Of a stretch of 64,000 nucleotides of DNA, positions 1 through 13,200 are shown piece after piece (positions within the stretch are counted from its first letter, which is position 1; every line of letters starts with the position of its first letter). This DNA comes from Schistosoma mansoni (Eukaryota; Platyhelminthes; Trematoda; Strigeidida; Schistosomatidae). The position numbers were made by a program, and so were the translations under genes. Location of the stretch: NCBI RefSeq assembly GCF_000237925.1, contig NW_017386009.1:992001-1056000 (forward strand), read 5' to 3'. Under the pieces are notes generated by a model. The model ran no database searches. It saw only the letters and a program-made list of their open reading frames with translations, and was not told where the DNA came from.

Positions 1-570
1 CTGATTGTCTCATGTGCGATTTAAGCCCGTCTCACTCTACTTCACAATCTGAGAGGTTATTAGTAATATATTTGTTATCGAATATCTTTGGTCATCTAAC
101 ATTAAAATATGGTCAAGTGATGTTAACTTACATGGACTAATGGCTACATTGGAACTTTATAGACAGAATTCAGTCAGCAGTAAAGATTAGATAAACACGA
201 CATTGAAAATTACTCCTTGAAAACATAGTGCATGTATCTGTTCTACACAAGTCAATCTTGGTTCGAATAGCTTAGAGAAACTGAGTAATTTGGATTTAAA
301 CACCATAGTGAGGATAAGTTCTTTCAAGATTCCAGGTATGGCTTACCAATGGCCCCTTACAAGCACGAAATACAAGTCATGGAGGGATTTTTCGCCAGTT
401 TATAATGCCTCGTCCACAAACTATTACTATAGACTATTTATGTCAAAGTAAAACTTTGACGAAATGTGAATGGATAACTTTTAGTGAATTTCAATAACAC
501 AGAGATTATAAAATCCTAATAATTTCATGTTTGCCATTATTTTCAGTACAACAATCAATAACTGGTAGAA
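1..570. other. AT-rich stretch without recognised gene
   Basis: No exon-like segment, repeat family or RNA gene could be recognised on either strand. It is probably intronic or intergenic and may be part of the doublecortin gene that continues leftwards from 7122. Confidence 0.4.
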
Positions 571-582
571 AGATTATGTATT

Positions 583-982
583 TGAAACCATGAGTCAATT
601 GAAGTTAGACCACCATGGAAAACATGCAAGCACTGGATGGCCGTTTCGTCCTATTGTGGGACTACTCAGGAATGCGCATCCAAGATCCCGCCTCGCGAGA
701 TTCCGACCCAGGATCTATCAGTATCACACGCGAGCGCTTAACCACTATTCCACTGGGCAGGTTGGTACCCAACGGTGTTAATGTCTAACTTCAACCAATC
801 CACAAAATTGAGCGACACATCCACCATTGTCTTCAGTGAGTTACTATCTCACAACAGACTCAGTTGAGCTCCACTGGTCACTACTTCTCACTAGAACTTC
901 AGGAAATACCTCGTGGAGCCAGTAACTAGTGAGCAACTATAAAAAATTACTAAAATCTCCACAAAATCCCCATCGAATAAAG
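583..982 (-). mobile_element. SINE family C copy with inverted 5' part
   Basis: The tRNA-like head and hammerhead body lie on the minus strand, but the last ~40 bases (about 940-977, the A-rich end with CTCCACAAAAT) are in plus orientation, so the copy is 5'-inverted. It is flanked by AGATTATGTRTT at 571-582 and 983-994, a convincing target-site duplication. The ribozyme core here reads CTGAGTAG instead of CTGAGGAG and is probably dead. Open frames here are shadows of the SINE. Confidence 0.8.
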
Positions 983-1071
983 AGATTATGTGTTAAAGTT
1001 TCTAAGTTAACATGATCTCTATCAATGGAAACTTTAAAATACCACTCATTTAATACATTTATATTATATAG

Positions 1072-1245
1072 AGTTGAGATCGTCAGTCAATTGAAGCTAG
1101 ACCACCATTGAAAACCTGAAAGCACTAGAAGGCCGTTTCGTTCTATTATGGGACTCCTCAACAGTGCACATCCACGATCCCGCATTCGCAAGATTCGAAC
1201 CCAAGACCTACCAGTCTCGCATCAGAGCACTTAACCGATATTTAT
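1072..1245 (-). mobile_element. SINE family C fragment
   Basis: This is a minus-strand copy of the C family from the 3' tail through the hammerhead region into the tRNA-like head. The B box (GGTTCGAATCT on the minus strand) is still recognisable. The ribozyme helices carry several mismatches. It is truncated inside the A-box region. Confidence 0.75.
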
Positions 1246-1872
1246 ATTATCACCAAAAACTATAACTGAACAATTTAAACAGACTAATACTTCCAGTGAA
1301 CAATAGACCAACATATTTCAGTTGTTATATTGACAAACAAAAAGAAAAAAACATACACATGCACATACAACCTAAACTTAAAATGACGACTCGTTCTCCA
1401 TAAAAATAGACATAAAAATAAGAAATGGGAAAAAGAAGAAAGAAAGAAAAAACGAAAAAAATAAAAAAAGAAAGAAAAATACAACTTTCATATTGTAACA
1501 TTCTTATAATATGATAGACATTGTCTACATTTCTTTTCTTTTTTTCTTTTTTTTTAGAAAAATCTCTTTATCCTACTGAGAATGATGGAGTAAAATTATT
1601 CTATCCATTTTTAGAAGAAGAATAGTAACTAAGACAATAGTAACTAAGTCATTCAAATGAAAAAAGAAGAAGATATTTTCCTTTTTATAGGATAGGTGTA
1701 AATTTAAAATTTTAAGAGAAAAATACAAAAATCGATTTAGTTACCAGTTGAATAGTTAACTTATTTTGTTGATTGATATTCATTATATTATAAATTAGTA
1801 TGTTTTAGTTAAAAAGTTTTTTTCTTTTTCTTGTTATCTAGTTAACATGTACATATATATATTTACTTGTTA
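1246..1872. other. Low-complexity A- and T-rich intergenic stretch
   Basis: About 1330-1560 is a purine-rich then pyrimidine-rich low-complexity tract. The minus-strand open frame across it is compositionally driven (Phe/Leu-rich) and is not a gene. Confidence 0.5.
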
Positions 1873-2392
1873 GATGGCCCCCAAATGTCCTGGTACGGCC
1901 GAGAGTGGTGAGAGTCCGCTCTCCCTCTCCAAATGCTCTCAAACGGCCACGCGTATATAGCCTCGACTAGGGAAGTCCTACTCACTGCCTTCTCGTGGCA
2001 TAATTGTTGTTCACGAAATTGAGAGGACGAAAAGCAAATGTCCGGCGTTTTAACCGGGTTGGTGGACACGAAAATTTCATCAAGGGGAGTTCGAAAACCC
2101 TGATTCCAAACCAATGGTGCATATGGTCTCCAGTACCCTGAAGGGAACAAATGACGTATGAACCAATTGTCGGTCACTGGCTACCATGGGACTGCATCTC
2201 TTCACGATGCCCCACTGCCTTGTGGATCAGACCATTAGGTTAAAGGCTCCATGTGTGGCCCCCTATGAAAACCAACTGCTTCGATTTGGGCACCTGGGCA
2301 GTATCACAGCCCTTACACAAATCAAATGAGATTTGTGTGGCGCATATGTATCTGGTGCTTACTTGTACAATATTTATGTGTTTAAATAAATA
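1873..2392 (+). repeat. Dispersed repeat F, copy 1
   Basis: This ~510-base dispersed repeat has five copies in the window (here, 6008, 26437, 36563 and 54436). It begins CCCCCAAATGYCCTGG and ends in an A/T-rich tail around TTTAAATAA. It contains short hairpin-forming blocks such as GTGGACACG. Open frames across it differ between copies and do not look like a conserved protein. I could not assign it to a transposon class; a LINE 3' end or a SINE-like unit are possibilities. Confidence 0.7.
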
Positions 2393-2896
2393 TATACTTG
2401 TAAGATGCCTTAAATCGAGTGTTGTGAAATAACCCATCTGTTTAGACAGAGTTCAAACGAAATAAGATTTGGCAGTGTTAAAAGTTTTAGTGAAATACTT
2501 ATATTTGCTACATTGATTTCATAATGTTGTCATGAAAGTTTCCCCAACCCACAGAATCCTTCAAAATGTAAATGGTGCACAATTTAGTGAATCATTGAAA
2601 AATGACACCTTATTAATGACGTGAATGATTCTAAAAGAATGATGACAGCATAGAAATTCAATAAATAGAACACTGAATAAGTTGATTTCATTTGTTTGAT
2701 AGTAGAAAGATCACATTTATTGAAGCGCTCAGCTGACATTTTTTAATCATTGATTAAATGTCCCTAAAACATATGCGAGAGATTAACTATTTACCATGTT
2801 CCTATCTCTTAGGTAAATCAACTTAAATTTCTAAAAAAACAAACATGAATTGATATTTTGTATACAATTTCACGTATTGATGATTGAAGAATAAAC
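2393..2896. other. No feature recognised
   Basis: AT-rich sequence with no exon, repeat family or RNA gene that I can support. Confidence 0.4.
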
Positions 2897-2909
2897 AAAG
2901 GAAAGCATA

Positions 2910-3169
2910 GATGAATAGCTGCTAGTAGTGGAATCCAGGATGTGCGTTTCACCCTATTTGGAACTGGTCAGCTGGATGTACCTGCATCTCAGAGTTGATG
3001 TTCACTCTGGGACTCGAACCCAGTAGCTTTCGCTTCAAACGCCATGCTTGTGAATTTAGGCTATATTGAGGCAATACGCACAGTGTACACATATGCCAAC
3101 TAAAGACTGACCAGTTGCAGTCCTAAACATCAAAAGGAAGATTCAAACAAACAATACTAAGTTGAATTT
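2910..3169 (-). mobile_element. SINE family A (Smα-like) copy, 5'-inverted
   Basis: The hammerhead and tRNA-like head are on the minus strand (2915-3050), then the orientation flips and the 3' tail (GCTTGTGAATTTAGGC to AATACTAAG) runs on the plus strand. It is flanked by AAAGGAAAGCRTA at 2897-2909 and 3170-3182, a 13-base target-site duplication. The ribozyme core reads CTGACCAG, with the invariant G8 lost, so self-cleavage is unlikely. Confidence 0.8.
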
Positions 3170-3182
3170 AAAGGAAAGCGTA

Positions 3183-4255
3183 TGTTATCTAGATTTCATG
3201 ATTTAGCTAATTGTCAATCATATCAGATTAACATAACTCTGGTTTTTCGATTCATATTGGATAGATACCCACACATGTTTTTTAATTAATAATAGATTTC
3301 ATTGTTAGGAAAACTCAAGTAGAACGTAATATGTACTCTAAGCTTCACTATTACCCATGATCTAATTGTATGAAAATATAACTTAATGACTATGTCAGGT
3401 TGATACGCTCAGAATCATATGCAGTTCTGAATACCAAAAATGTGAAAAAAAAGAAAAACTATTACCAATAAAGTTTCAGCATGTTGAATTTATCTAGAAG
3501 ACGGACCATATTCATTTAAGCATAAAAATAAGGAGAATCGGTTTATCAAAAAGATCTCTCTTTAGAGAATTCATTTTCAAAGCTATGTATAGGCAAAATA
3601 TATGCATCTTTTCCATAATGATAATAATGTGTTGAACAAGCAAGTGATTATCTGTATTCAGTAATTAAGTAGATAACAGTTGAGGCACTTGAAGCAGAAG
3701 ACACTGATTTTGAGTTTTGGATGAGTATTGACACTGAGATACAATTACATCCATCTGATGAGTACCAAATAGCTGGAAACACCTGTCTTCACTTATACTG
3801 TCAGCCCCTATTCAACTATGATAGTAATATGTTTATTTTAAAAAAAAATTGAGTTCACACAGTTAGAGAACATTTTCGTTCAAGTATATGATTTTGTCTC
3901 AAAGTTGTTCACTGGAAGGTAGTTTAAACTTTCAAATCTTATGAATGTCAGAAATATTACAAGTTTATTTGGCTCTATATGAATTCCGTGGAATCCTTTT
4001 ACAAATCGATTTAAAACATACACTATGAAGTTACATTAGGAGTGATCTCATGCTTAATATCTTGCATGTCTTTTCATCTATTGAACAAGTCAGACAAGAA
4101 ACTCTTGAATATATATATAAGCAAAACAAACTTGATTCAATGTTTTCAGATAGACTAGCAAAATTTTTCCTTAAGTTTCATGTGATTGAGACGATATATT
4201 GCAAACTAATCGCTTAGCTACTTATAAGTAGTATAAATATATTGACAAAAGTTCA
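3183..4255. other. No feature recognised
   Basis: AT-rich sequence. I see no exon pair with matching splice sites, no known repeat family and no RNA gene. Confidence 0.4.
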
Positions 4256-4447
4256 CATCGTAAGCAGAGACGGATGGTGGCTAGCATTGGAATCCAGGTT
4301 GAGAGTTCCGTCTTATTTGAGACTCATCAGCTGGATGTACCTGCGTCTTAGAGTTGATTTTCAACTAGGGACTCGATTCCATTACTTTTCACTTCAAACG
4401 CCATCGCGTTATCCGCTAAGCTACTGGAGTCCAGATAGCCATTAGCT
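4256..4447 (-). mobile_element. SINE family A copy, diverged
   Basis: Minus-strand Smα-like SINE covering the hammerhead and the tRNA-like head. The core has CTGATGAG on the minus strand, but the second conserved block is GGAAC instead of GAAAC. The helix-III palindrome is lost. It is an old copy. Confidence 0.75.
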
Positions 4448-6007
4448 TGAGCAATGGTGTGAAGTTGTAATTCATTTGTATTGAATTTTTAAATCTTCAT
4501 TGATCTTTCAAAAGCTCAAGCTTAAATATTCATCAAAAGGTAGATAAAGGAATCATCATTGAAAAAGGGTAGCACAACACGATAAGATAAAATGTTGGAA
4601 CTGAGAATAAATGTAATCATGAAGATCATAGAAACAGAAATAAAGTTGGAGTTGGGAGATTTAAGGAGAAGATGGAAAGGAAAGCAGATGACTGTAAAGG
4701 AGGAAGAGTATGAAGAAAAAATTCTTCTAATACCTTTGTTTATTCTACCTGACTGTCGCCATGTGTAACAGAAGTTCATTATCATTATTATTGTAATTAT
4801 TATCATCCTGAAAAAAATTAGTTTATATATTTGCGACTGTACAACTTTGAAAATGAATTCGCCGAAAAGAGAACTCTTCGCTGAAGCAATCTTTCTTAAT
4901 AAATGTCATATTGGATGTACTCCGTGTACTGAATATTATATGACATGAATAATAGGAAAATGTCATCTGATTGAAATATAGCATACGATATGATTTTTCT
5001 GAAAATGTTTGGAATTCGGCTTCCTCCCTAGGTATTGAAAATTTAGTTAGCTTTAGTTTAACTGACTATTATCTAGAGACCTACACTCGACTGATGTTAT
5101 TTGGGAATTTGTTAAGTTATAGAGGTATTAATCTTTTTCAGTATTCTTGGTTATAATGAAATATGTGATTAGGCGCATTTCTATTTTACTCTACCACTGC
5201 TTACTTTGTGTGAACATAGACTATGGTGGTCTTACGTTTACTTAAGTAGGTAACTTACCGATACATACACAGATACATGTCCTTAACAACATTCAGAAAC
5301 TATACACTAATGTGTATAATTATTAGACAGAAATGAAATGCTGAGGACTTTCATACTAGGATGGAATGGATGTACAATGCTTCCAGGTTTTCAATTGTGG
5401 TCCAACTTAGATCGATTCGTGATTCCAATGTAATGAAATTACAGTTGTATATATCTTATGAATAAGCTATAATCTAATATATGAATTCAAGAATTGGATG
5501 AACGACTGAGTAGAGAGACAAAATCTAGTTCGTTGACAACCTACTCAAGAATTTGAACCATCTAGTTTCAAAAATTACAAATAAGATGCCATATTTTAGA
5601 GTAGTTCATGCTGAATAATGATCAATGAGAATAGTATGCATTCATACGCTATGATATATACTGAAAAGAAAGCTAAGACATAATCCTTGATGACATATTT
5701 CCCTTTTCATCTACCGTTTGAAGAAAACGATGATTACACTGAAATTCATGCATTCGCTATATATAGGGAATGAGAAATTTGTCATAGCAACTGAGGTGTT
5801 AGGTAACTTTGGATACTAAAGTTAATTAATAGATATTAACTAATGAAAAAAACTGAATGTACTTCCTGAATAATTACAGTTTGAGTGAATTCTGAAGAAA
5901 CGTTTGTGCTAATACTCTATAATTAGTACTCGGAATTCCTTACAATAATAAAATCTACACTGTTGAGTAAAGCTATAACTGTTAGTAACTCAGTAGACTG
6001 AAGAAGT
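4448..6007. other. No gene; one SINE C relic
   Basis: The only thing recognised is a strongly diverged SINE C 3' part near 5343-5440 (plus strand; blocks such as GCTTCCAGGTTTTC). The rest is AT-rich and featureless to me. Confidence 0.4.
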
Positions 6008-6515
6008 GCCCCCCGAATGCCCTGGAGAGTCCGCTTTCCCTCTCCAAACGCTCTCACATAACCACGCGTATATGGCTTCTGCCAGGCAAGTCCTACTCAC
6101 TGCCTTCTCGTGGCACTACTGTTGTTTACGAAATTGAGAGGACGAAAAGCAAATGTCCGGTGCTTTAACCGGGTTGGTGGACACGGAAAGTCCACATAGG
6201 GGAGGTGGAAAACCCTGATTCCAAACCAATGGTGCATATGGTCTCCAGTATCCTGAGGGAACAAATGGCGTATGAACCAATTGTCGGTCACTGGCTACCA
6301 TGGGACCGCATCTCCTTACGATGCTCCACCGCCTTGTGGATCAGATCTTTCGATCAAAGGCTCCATGTGTGGCCCCCTATGAAAACCAACTGCTTCAGTT
6401 TGGGCATCTGGGCAGTATCACAGCCTTCACACAAATCGAATGATATTTGTGTGGTCCATATTTATCTGGTGTTTCCTTGCAAAAATATTCATGTATTTAA
6501 ATAATAGTAATAAGA
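6008..6515 (+). repeat. Dispersed repeat F, copy 2
   Basis: Same family as the copy at 1873, with a small internal loss near its start and a tail of TTTAAATAATAGTAATAA. The tail of short A/T-rich repeats resembles the 3' end of a non-LTR retroelement, but this is only suggestive. Confidence 0.7.
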
Positions 6516-6669
6516 CTGAAGAAGTTGTATCATTAGTTTTGCAAAATAAATTGATTTATTTGGTAACTATACACTCAAGATAAAAGAGGGAGAGCAATGA
6601 ACACATTGGGCCGATAATTAGAGGAGGACATCATAGGAATGAATAACCCTTGGAAACATCTGGAAAGAA

Positions 6670-6750
6670 GAGCATAAGACAGAGTTGGTTGGAGAATCCT
6701 GGTCGGTAGTCAATGGTCTACTAGCGATAACTAGAGTAAGTAAGTAGTAT
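6670..6750 (+). mobile_element. LINE D 3'-end relic
   Basis: A short diverged piece matching the extreme 3' end of LINE D, including the GGTTGGAGAATCCTGGTCGG-like block and the terminal GTAAGTAAG tail that LINE D copies carry. Confidence 0.55.
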
Positions 6751-7121
6751 ACTCAAAGTATACATACATACAAATGCCTTTTTTCAGAGGGGAGGAGATC
6801 TGTGCTTCCTACATACATGGACTGATAATAGAAACAATGGTAACTTTTGGAAATCTAGAAAAGCTGTATTAATGATCTATCCTAGCTTCATACATTTTCA
6901 GATTGAATGATATGAACTGAATCTCGTCTATGATTGGAAACAAGTCGCAACTTGGATTTAAGTGAGAGAATAAGATGAAGTAGTTGTCTTTTCCAATCCC
7001 CTCCCTCTTTCTCTATTGCCATATACTCTTACTTCACAAAGTGTTTAATATTAAAATCAATTGAGAAATAAAATAGAGTTTAATATTAATAAGCAAACAA
7101 AGTTCCCTATTTTGTATTTAC

Positions 7122-7256
7122 CTTCGAACAGCTTTTCCATATGGTAAAATAACACAATCTTCAATTGCACGCATAATTAACTCGAAATCCATTGCTTGTA
7201 TAGGTCTTAAATGTACACGTATAGCTGGTGTAAATGTATCACCATTACGATAAACA
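7122..7256 (-). CDS. Doublecortin gene exon, second DCX domain N-half
   Basis: 135 bases with acceptor TTTTCCAG and donor GTAAAT on the minus strand. It encodes 44 codons beginning VYRNGDTF, the hallmark opening of a DCX domain, and ending KAVR with two bases carried over. The first base completes the Tyr codon left by the 8562-8644 exon. Confidence 0.85.
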
Positions 7257-10200
7257 CTGGAAAAAAAAGAGGAAATATATTTACGTATGTATATATTGTT
7301 TGTTAATAACATTAACACCGTTGGATGCCAGCCGGTTCAGTGGTCTAGAGGTTAAGTGCTCTGACGCGAGACTGGTAGGTCCTGGGTTTGAATCTCGCGA
7401 GGGCGGAATTGTGGATGCGCACTGCTGAGGATTCCCATAATGGGATGAAACGGCCGTCCAGTGCTTCCAGGTTTTCCCTGGTGGTCTAGCTACAATTGGC
7501 TCATGATTTCAACTATGAAAATACTGAAATCTTCACAAAACCCCTTCTGATATATAATTTGGTTAAACATGAACAATGGTAATTATAGATATATCTACAC
7601 AAAGGTACAGTTCAGCGAGGAGATCTCCTTTTTACACATTTATTCTTAAAGTGTTAGAACTGCCAGTGTATCCATTTTTTCACAATGATAATTCGCAATA
7701 TATTTTCAAATAGAGGTTTAACATGTGGAACAAAATTAGTGAAGGGTCTTTCTAAACTCCTTTACGATGAGCGTTTGAAACGTCTAAATCTTTTCCCCTT
7801 GTCTTATCGTAGGACACGAGGTGACCTTATACTGACATTTCGTATCTTTAATTATGATTTGGGTATTAATATGTCTTATATTTTTGCTCCCTCCAGCACT
7901 AATAATCTCCGAGTTCATAGCAAGAAGGTTCACAAACCGCGATCTAATAAAATAAAGGTGGGGTCCCGTTTTTCTCATTGAATGGTCAATGACTGGAACG
8001 CATTACCCGAACAAGTGGCATCAGCCTCATCAGTGAACATTTTCAAGGAAAAGCTGGATTTTCACTGGAAGGCAATCTGTCAGGATTAACACAGGTTCAT
8101 CAACCTACTATTCTTATTACTGAAGAATGAAGACTGAGATAGTAACTAAAAAACATAATAAGATGAATAAGACATAGGATGCTTGATTAAACATAGTTAA
8201 GATTGACGTATAATAATACTTTGAATGAATAGTCATGTAGGGTAGATGAAAAAGGGGATTATAGTTAGTAATTATTATAATTAACAAATAAATACATGTC
8301 AATCTTCATTAGGATTAACCAAGTATTGTCAATTTTTATTGCTCTTATTATAATTTACCGATATTGGAATCTCTACAAAATAAGTGAACCTTGTGGTGGC
8401 TAGCAATGGAATCCAGGACGCGTGTTTCGTCTCACTTGAGACTTATCAGCTGGATGTACCTGCATCTAAATTGTTAGGTGACTGTGGCACTATTCTTCCG
8501 TACAATAAAAAGGGATACTTAGGTTTCTTTATAACATACATCATCATCCTTACTAACTTACTATATAACTTTGACATTACGACGAAATCCATCAGATAAT
8601 CTACCAACTTGACTTTTTAAACGAATATGACGTCTTCTCCAATACTAAACGTAAAAAAAAAGAAATTTAAATAAAAATATCTCGATAGTTAAATAAGAAG
8701 ACGAAGATTATCAGAACTATGTGATGATAAGCAAAGATGGATAGTGGCTAGCAGTGGAATCCAGGACAAGGCGCGTTTCGTCCTATTTGTGACTTGTCAG
8801 CTGGATGTACCTGCATCTCAGAGTTGGTGTTCACTCTGGGACTCGAACCCAGTAACTTTCGCTTCAAACGCCATGATGATATATTAGCGCAATACATTAC
8901 GAACCGATCTGATCACATATATACTTGTTGAGAACATTTACATATAAAAGTAAAAGGTCAACTAGATTGGAAATGGGGGGGGTAAGAGTAGACAAGGATA
9001 ATAATAATAATTATTATGTGAAAACAATTTGAAACCCGATCACTCTGGATAATAAGTTAATCTTACCAGGGTAGGTTTAAGGAGAGAACAAACTGTTCAT
9101 GAATACACAAAAATGGGTTTCAATTTTTGTATGCCTAAGGCTTCCATAAACCGTAGTGTACACCTTTTTGCACTTTTGTACAACACAACAAAAGCCGAGT
9201 TAGAATCAATCTTATGGCCTGTTTCGATCATATGATTATATCTCGAACGGATTAAATTTAACGGAAATGATGAAAATTAAGTCATAGCTATGATTCTTCA
9301 AAAATTCATGTCAATATTTTTCTTTGTACTATTCATTATTACATATATTTAAAAGTTGTATAAACGATTTGATTATGTTATGTCTAATCCTGAATACTGT
9401 ATACATAGTTAAAATCATGAGTCAATTAAAGCTAGACCACTATGGAAAACCTGGAAGCACTGGATGGCCGTTTCGTCCTATCGTGGGACTCCTCAGCAGT
9501 ACGCATCCACGATCCCGCCTCGCGAGATTCGAAACCAGGACCTACCAGTCTCGCGCCAGAGCACTTAACCGACAGACCACTGAATCGGCTGATATCCAAC
9601 GGTGTTAATGTCTAACTTCAGCCAATCCACGATGTTTAAGCAACCATTCACCAATTGTCTTTAGTGAGTTGATATCTCTACAACAGACTTCGTTGAACTC
9701 CACTGGTCACGATGCGGCCGTCCAGTGCTTCCAGGTTTTCCATGGTGGTCTAGCTTCAATTGACTCATGATTTCAACCACATAAAATCAATAAAATCTCC
9801 ACAAAACTCCTTTTTTATTTATATACTATTAAATTGAATGGTTATTGGTTACAGAATTTTATCAACTGAACAATTTCCATGTTAACGTAAAATTATAATG
9901 AATAGATAGTGGCAATGAAAATTCTTCTAAAGTCAATTTAACTAACTTTATACTGGATAGATAAATGTTGTGATATACAATAAAGATCAATGGATGAAAT
10001 ATACATTGAATCATTTGATACTGAGTTTAATCAACAAATGGCTATCAGGACTCAGTGGCCGAGTGGATCACGCGATGGCGTTTGAAGCGAAAGGTACTGG
10101 ATTCGAGTCCCAGAGTGAACATTAACTCTGAGATGCAGATACATCCAGCTGACAAGTCCCAAATAGGACGAAACGCGTGTCCTGGATTCCACTGCTAGCC

Positions 10201-13200
10201 AATATCCATCTTTACTTATAACAAAAATTAGTTTTCTCAGGTATGTGGGTCTTAGGAATGATTTTTCTCACAATCCATTGTATTTGACGATTAAGCATTT
10301 CAAATATTGATTCTTCGTCAAATAAAATTGTCCATTTTCATAACATCCGAGTTAGTTTCATATAATGTTTAACTATACTGATGAATAGTGCATATCTAGT
10401 GGTTTATTGACTCAACATTGATATCTAGGTTGCAGATATTCATTTCTGTCTATGGATAAAGCGATAATCAAGTGACTTTGAGTTATCTGCACTCTATAAC
10501 ATATTGATGATAGTTGACGATGAAACTGGTGGTATGACTGTTATTTCGGCTGCAGTATATCCGATGGTCATTGTAGCGTTATCTTCTGGTGTCCTCATAG
10601 ATTTTATTATCGGCAGCTTCCCCTTGCTTCTTTACTTTCTGAATTTTTTCAAATCTTGTGACCATGACATCTAACTTTGCACCCTATCACATTACAATTT
10701 CTACCTCGATTGTTATTATCTGAGCTAAAAACCATGCACCTCAACCCCAGTGGATGAATAGTAAACTTTCTCCCCTTTCTCTGACCGACTTGTTGGAAAG
10801 GTATTATTCGGGGAATAAAGGAGTCTTCGAACTCTGATCGGATTCGTTCATTTTTGAGCCGAGAAGAAAGTAAGAGTTTATTCCATCCTGGAAATCAGGC
10901 AGTGATAGCTGAGGGTCATAATTTATATCAATAAGGTGGTCTCAATAGGTCAAAGGAATAAAACCATTATAATCAATAAAATTTAGCAGTACATGAAGCA
11001 AATCAGAAATATAGTCCCAATATAAGTGTTGTTAAATGATGAATCCTTATCATTTCTTTGGAGAAGGAATGTGATATGACTGTCTGGATCAAGCCTAACA
11101 GATTTATATCGATTTAAGGGACCTACAGACCAACTTCTAGTCGCTTGTGATATTTTATTACGTTACTTTTTGTGTTAATATCTCAGTGTTAAGTTAGTCG
11201 CTTTATTAAATAAAAAAACTCGTTCTTCCGACTGATGATCTTGTCTGTGATTTATAACCGTTCTTGGGCTCAAGTCAGTAATTCGATTTAGTGAACAGTC
11301 GTTGCTCGACTACATCTTTTATCATTGCATTTCATCATTTGATCAACATTCTTTTCACTGATTTTAACAATTAAGAATTCATCCATCAATTCATTAAAAT
11401 CATCCTCTCTTACATATACAAAAGTATTTTGAAGGTTTTTTGATCATAAATATTCGAATTAATTGCCATTTATTAACTTTGAAACTCCTTAAAGATGTCT
11501 CCTTAAATTACTCATAACCAGCACACTGAAATAGTAGTCAGAGATCACTCGACACAATTTAGACATAGAGTTGATGAGTTTGAACATATGAAAAACAGGG
11601 AAGATCAGATTTTATTAAAAACTATCAGTTCTCATAAGCTGTAAGATCAAACCTTAAAGCATTTAGTTCGTTCTAAATAACTAAGCAAGGTCGCCTCTTG
11701 AAAGATGGTTGAAAGCAACCAATACAAAGCCGTTTGAAACCTATTTGTTTGTTATATCTGGAATTTTAAATGAAGTTATCCTTTCATGGGACTTAAATCC
11801 GGACTAACCAGCGTCACATTCGGAGGCTCTGAGATCTGAGTCTAAAGTGAACTCCTGTAAAGCATCTCCATGTTTAAATCTAACCAATCAACACCACAGA
11901 AGGATACGTCCCGATGTTCAATCATTCAAGCACAAAGTAAAAATCTTACTGACTAATGCTCAACCCACGGTTAATATGAGTACTAATTGAACACAACGAA
12001 AGTTAACAATCACTAGGCATTTTAATTCTAGTTTCATCTGTATAAACAGAAATGAGGATTAATTTCGTAGTTTCCAAACTCCGTTTTTCTTTTTTTTTCT
12101 TCTTTTTCTTTACTTAGAACTCATTTTTATAATTTTAATAATATAAGATATAATTGAATATCTAGTTATGGAGTACTAAATGAATCTAAGTATAGATTAT
12201 CTATGTTACTATGCACTTTTGTATTTTACCAAAAAAACTAGTTCCTAAGGTCAAAATGCAAAAAAAAGAACCAACTCAGATGGATCTTACGAAAAAAATC
12301 AACAAGCAAAACTTCTATATGCAAACTGATTAAAATAATGTTAACCAATTATTAATTGATCTGTTTTTTTTCTTTCTCTCTCAACACAGGTGATAATTAT
12401 GATACAATTTAACGACGAATAGTAAAGTACAATCAAGTTTCTCTTTTATGTTTATCTTAAGAAAGTGATATATACAAATAATTTTATATCAGAAAGGGGT
12501 TTCTGTGTTTAATATGGTCATTTTAATAGTTGAGATCATAAGTCAATTGGGTCTGTTGTGAGATAGTAACTCATTGAAGACAATAGTGAATGGCTGCTCA
12601 ATTTTGTGGATTGATAAAAGTTAGACATTAGACATCGGTTAAGTGCTCTGGCGCGAGACTGGTAGGTCCTGGGTTCGAATCTCTTGAGACAAGATCGTGA
12701 ATGCGCACTGCTGAGGAGTCCCACGGTGGGACGAAACGGCCGTCCAGTAATTCAAGGTTTTCCATAGTGGTCTAGCTTCAATTGACTCATGATCTTAACT
12801 ACATAATATTAAAATTACAAATGGTTTAACTGAATTATCATATTTCCACTGTAATTGTTAGATGGTTTTTAAATAGATAAGAGATGATAAGAATAATCTT
12901 TTCAATTGAAACATTGGATAATTCTTATCCATGACAAACAAAGAATTCTGCAAAACTAAATCGATTTTCGCACACGATCAAATAAATGATTAGGATAAAT
13001 TCATTAGTGATTAATTTTGAAGTAGATTTTTCGAATTCGAATGAAAGCTTGTGACTGATGAAATGTAATCATATCTAGAATGGTTGAAAGCGTGAGTCAA
13101 TTGAAGCTAGACCACTATGGAAAACCTGGAAGCACTGGATGGCCGTTTCGTCCTATTATGGGACTCCTCAGCAGTGCGCATTCACGATCCCTCACTCGCG

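Noticed and set aside
590-781. Conserved-looking ORF ([11 protein letters not shown] type), also at 9324, 35495, 36030 and 55683
   Set aside because: These frames recur because they lie across SINE family C. They change orientation and break between copies, and the conserved bases are those of the tRNA-like head and ribozyme.
1284-1484. Phe-rich minus-strand ORF
   Set aside because: Low-complexity purine tract read on the complementary strand; also true of 41250-41432.
7784-7978. Minus-strand ORF over 7784-7978
   Set aside because: Antisense shadow of the CR1/jockey-like LINE fragment.
10060-10130. tRNA-Ser/Leu-like gene
   Set aside because: Good A and B boxes, but directly fused to a hammerhead and tail as in all SINE A copies, so it is a SINE head and not a tRNA gene. 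The same holds for the B and C heads.
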